A stretch of DNA of 64,000 bases from the NCBI RefSeq assembly GCF_033568475.1, contig NC_133120.1, positions 81,072,151-81,136,150 on the forward strand, given 5' to 3'. The first letter of the stretch is position 1; the number at the start of each line of letters is the position of its first letter. Made by a program: the position numbers and the translations under genes. Below the pieces are notes generated by a model that searched no databases, was not told the DNA's origin, and saw only the letters and a program-made list of their open reading frames with translations. Below, in pieces: positions 61,381 to 64,000 of this stretch. This stretch comes from Henckelia pumila (Eukaryota; Streptophyta; Magnoliopsida; Lamiales; Gesneriaceae).

Positions 61381-61834
61381 TGTGTAACGATCCACTGTAT
61401 CAAGACAGGTCTTTTCAGCGTGCTTATGTCCTCACTCACACGCACCCTGAGAAACTTCCCAAGGGGTCACCCATCCTATAATTGCCCCAAGTCAAGCACG
61501 CTTAACTTTGGAGTTCTTATGTGATGAGCTTCCGAAAAGAAGATGCACCTTCATGATATGAGCAGTACATATGAAATCTTTTAAACCCTCCTCAACTATG
61601 TAGTCCCATACCTACACAGTCTCGGAATCCCCTCTCATTCCGGCACGGGATCGGTTCATTCATGTCTCCCTCCGCCTAGAAGCCTACCAGGAGCCGCTCA
61701 TTGTCCGTGCAACCTCTTGGCACCGGCGATCACTCCCTGCTTCCTCAGCCCCGGGCGTCACATGCCCACCAGCTTCCGCTTGGTGCGTACCCGAACCATA
61801 CCGTACTAAGAGAGGTCGGCTTTGATACCATTTG
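61381..61834 (-). mobile_element. Cassandra-type TRIM fragment (3' LTR, interior, PBS)
   Basis: On the minus strand a primer-site-like TGGTATCAAAGC (61831-61820) opens an interior of about 200 bases. It ends in GAATGAGAGGGGATTCC, a polypurine tract. A 238-bp LTR (61618-61381) follows, starting TGTGTAGGTATGG and ending GTTACACA. The LTR holds a 5S rRNA-like segment, the signature of Cassandra TRIMs. The 5' LTR is missing: the sequence changes to a gypsy LTR at about 61835. Confidence 0.82.
61440..61549 (-). repeat. 5S rRNA-like segment inside the Cassandra LTR
   Basis: The minus strand contains AGAACTCCAAAGTTAAGCGT, then GCTTG, and later TAGGATGGGTGACC and TTGGGAAGT, matching plant 5S rRNA around its internal control regions. 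The 5' third (GGTGCATCTTC..) is diverged and the 3' end lacks a clean T-run terminator. It is a transposon-borne 5S-derived sequence, not a 5S gene. Confidence 0.85.
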
Positions 61835-62121
61835 TATTATTTTCAGTGATTGAGGGTCTAGAATATTTATTTAATATTTTCAGTGCATGCAAACTTTTAT
61901 TTACTTATGCAGTATATTTTTAATTAATGTCTGACTCAGATATTTATTATATTTTTAAGAAGGCATTTTTTTTATTTAAGTATTTAATTGTTTATTCATT
62001 TTAAATATCTTTTTTCGGTGCATATATGTATGGGCATATATGTACATATTTTATTTAGTAGGTATAAAAAAAAAAAAAAATTTTCCGCATATTTATTTAT
62101 TAGAGATTTAGGGTCGTTTCA
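61835..62121 (+). repeat. 3' part of a gypsy 5' LTR, truncated
   Basis: It ends GGGTCGTTTCA right before a primer-binding site. AT-rich with GCATATATGTATGGGCATAT, shared with the minus-strand LTR fragment at 52649-53485. Its left end is cut at the Cassandra fragment. Confidence 0.65.
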
Positions 62122-62734
62122 GTTGGTATCAGAGCACGGTTCTTGGAGGGGTCACTACTGCTATGCGAGCTCAGAAATCCACGCTACCGGTCTGTAAGTT
62201 TTAAGTGTTTATAGTATGATTTAATTTTTAGGATTTAAGTTAGCATTAATTTTAAACCACTTAGTTATGCATGGCGATTTACGTAAAGGAATATGGGGTG
62301 ATGCAATATGCCTCGGAGACGAGTAGTCCTTAGGTGTGAAATTGGGTAAATTAAGATTTTGGTGCAGCTACTTGGAAATATTTTCCGCGTGCAGGGAGAA
62401 TTCTAGTAGGAGGAAATTCCACGTGCGCGTTGCTAGATTCGGGAGTTACGCATTCGTTTATCTCCTTGGAGTTTATCAGACGGATAGACATTAAGCCCGA
62501 GGTTGCTGAAACAGGGTATGATGTAACCATGCCGTCTGGACAGGTTCTTTCTACCACTAGTACCTGCAGAGGCTTAGGACGCGGGTCATACCGATGGTCA
62601 GAGTCCAGTGGCTGAATCACTCGGAGGAGGAAGCTACTTGGGAGACCGAGGAGGATATGAGGACTCGCTACCCGGAGATGTTCGGGTAAGTACTTTAATT
62701 TCGGGGACGAAATTCAATTTAAGGGGGGGAGAAT
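62122..62734 (+). mobile_element. Interior of a drastically deleted gypsy (Tekay/Del-like) element
   Basis: The primer site TTGGTATCAGAGCA (62123-62136) is complementary to initiator Met tRNA. A protease remnant (about 62391-62575) reads CALLDSGVTHSFISLEF with the D-S-G active-site triad. Immediately after, 62588-62689 encodes the C-terminal end of integrase/chromodomain (VQWLNHSEEEATWETEEDMR..), with stop at 62687. RT, RNase H and integrase are missing between them. GGGGACGAAATTCAATTTAA then AAGGGGGGGAGAAT is the polypurine tract before the 3' LTR. Confidence 0.85.
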
Positions 62735-64000
62735 TGTAACACCCGGTATTTTTAATTACATAAATCCGCCTGCATAATTAGGATATTTAATTATTTAAAT
62801 TTATGATTTATGGGTTAAATAATTTTGTGAATTATTTATGCATGATTTAAGTTATTTTTTTAAGCATTTAAACCATAATTAGGGATTTTTATGATTTTTT
62901 TGTATTTTTATTATTTAATCGCGTAGACGGGACCGTGGACGGACGGGATGACAACTTTCGAGCCAAATTATTTTATGAGCCTTTTTGGAGCCTTAAAATA
63001 TTATTTTGAGTTTTATTATCTCAAAATTTTAAGTATTTAATTTTATTTAATTTTAGGGGTCATTTTTATCCAAAATTAGCCAAAATAATGATTTTTAATT
63101 ATCTTTAAAATTCCCCTAATTCTTAATTTCGGGATTTTATAAATTTTAATTTAAGTTTCTGATTTAAATTTTTATTAGAATGTTTAAATTTTATATTATT
63201 CTATTTATTAACCTAAAAACCTATTTCCTTAATTATTAAAACCTAAATCTACCCAACCCCACCCAAACCTCACGTCACTCTCAAACTTCAGCCGCCACCC
63301 CCACTCATTTCCTTCATCCTCTCGACCCAGCAAACCCAGAAAGCCATAGCCAAGGATCGTGAAGCTCCAAGAGTCCCGTATTTGCGTTCCGTCGTCCCGA
63401 AGCCCGTCGTACACGCTTGTTGCTCTATAAATCGGTGAAAGGCATGATTTTCTTTCAACTTTTCGTGCCAATCAGATATCTATATTGTGTTGATGGTTTA
63501 TGCATTAAAGCTTTCGAATTATTTCAGAAAAGGGTTGAAGGGTTCGAATTTTTCCATGCTTTGCTTCATGTTCACGTTTTTTTGATATAGATTGGTCAAG
63601 GGCTGTTGGCAGATGTTCCTTGGGTCTGGTAGGGGCCTTGGGGTCGAACCATGACCGGGCTAAGGCTGGGTTGGGGCTCGGCCGAACAGGGTTAGGCTAG
63701 AAGGGCAAGAGGAGCGCAGGTTAGGGTTTCGGGATTATGGGTTCGGCTCGGTGGTTCCTGGTTGCATGAGGGTTGGGGCCTGGCTGGGTTAGGTCCGCCC
63801 GGACGTGGGCTACGTCCGGGCGGCGGCGCTCCGGCCAGGGGCGGCCGGAGCCGGCCGACAGCAGGCCAAGAGGGCCTGCTGCTCACGGCCGAGAGGCAAT
63901 GGGAGAGGGGGGATCGGGTTGGGCTAGGTTAGGGGTCTGGGTCGGGTCTGAGTGGTCCGGGTTGGATCGGTTAGGTAGTGGGTCGGGTTAGTGAGTCCGG
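62735..64000 (+). repeat. 3' LTR of the gypsy element, running off the window
   Basis: It opens TGTAACACCCGGTATTTTT directly after the polypurine tract. At least 1266 bases lie in the window: first AT-rich, then a CT-rich leader-like part (63240-63440, TATA-like CTATAAAT near 63424), then a GC-rich GGGTC/GGGCT stretch (63600-64000). No real gene is visible in it. Confidence 0.75.

Noticed and set aside
61440-61549. A functional 5S rRNA gene
   Set aside because: The 5' third is diverged and the sequence lies inside a TG..CA LTR of a Cassandra-type element with adjacent polypurine tract.
62123-62136. tRNA-like sequence
   Set aside because: TTGGTATCAGAGCA is a retrotransposon primer-binding site, not part of a tRNA gene; no cloverleaf arms around it.
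63692-63991. Pro/Arg/Gly-rich ORFs on both strands near the right edge
   Set aside because: They come from the GC-rich part of a gypsy LTR and show no family signature.
1-64000. A new multi-gene operon-like or defence-like system
   Set aside because: The genes are ordinary plant nuclear genes on both strands with introns; no clustered pathway, CRISPR or prokaryotic signature was seen.

Overview
This is a plant nuclear window. The genes have GT-AG introns, the intergenic DNA is AT-rich, and LTR retrotransposons, MITEs and foldback elements are abundant. PsbS, a type-A cytokinin response regulator and an ILR1-like amidohydrolase place it in a land plant. Gene structures and repeat families suggest a eudicot, probably an asterid (a Lamiales guess is weak). 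I see no tRNA gene, CRISPR array, organellar DNA or bacterial DNA.

Genic left third (1-21.2 kb). This holds the 3' end of an auxilin-like J-domain gene (+), an intronless secreted TolB/DPP6-type beta-propeller gene (+), and a three-exon Cys-rich, Arg/His-tailed membrane protein gene (+) whose first two exons are very short. A four-exon DUF630/DUF632 gene (+) and a five-exon type-A response regulator (-) follow, converging at about 19.5-19.9 kb. hAT-type and foldback elements lie between the genes and inside one intron.

Middle (21.2-49.3 kb). This is mostly repeats. A 3.66-kb LTR element without coding capacity (two LTRs, 5-bp target duplication) sits at 26.8-30.4 kb. An ILL6-like amidohydrolase gene (-, five exons) spans 31.4-39.9 kb because intron 2 is 5.86 kb; its introns hold several related Tourist-like MITEs. 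After it come a complete 346-bp TRIM with a second partial copy, an 827-bp tandem duplication, a Mutator-type foldback with 9-bp target duplication, a Helitron-like 3' end and several other inverted-repeat MITEs.

Right side (49.3-64 kb). The PsbS gene (-, four exons) is intact. Beyond it is a nested retrotransposon block: a gypsy LTR fragment (-), a 7.9-kb decayed Athila-type element (-), a Cassandra-type TRIM fragment whose LTR carries a 5S rRNA-like sequence, and an internally deleted gypsy element (+) whose 3' LTR leaves the window. The Athila element carries five copies of a GC-rich hairpin in two arrays.

From memory, auxilin-like / DPP6-like / DUF630-632 and, separately, ILL6 / PsbS are also neighbours on Arabidopsis chromosome 1, so the window looks like ancestral gene order stretched by transposons. 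I found no clear new multi-gene system. The best candidates for a second look are the Athila hairpin arrays, the Cys-rich membrane protein and the nested structures with intact target duplications.
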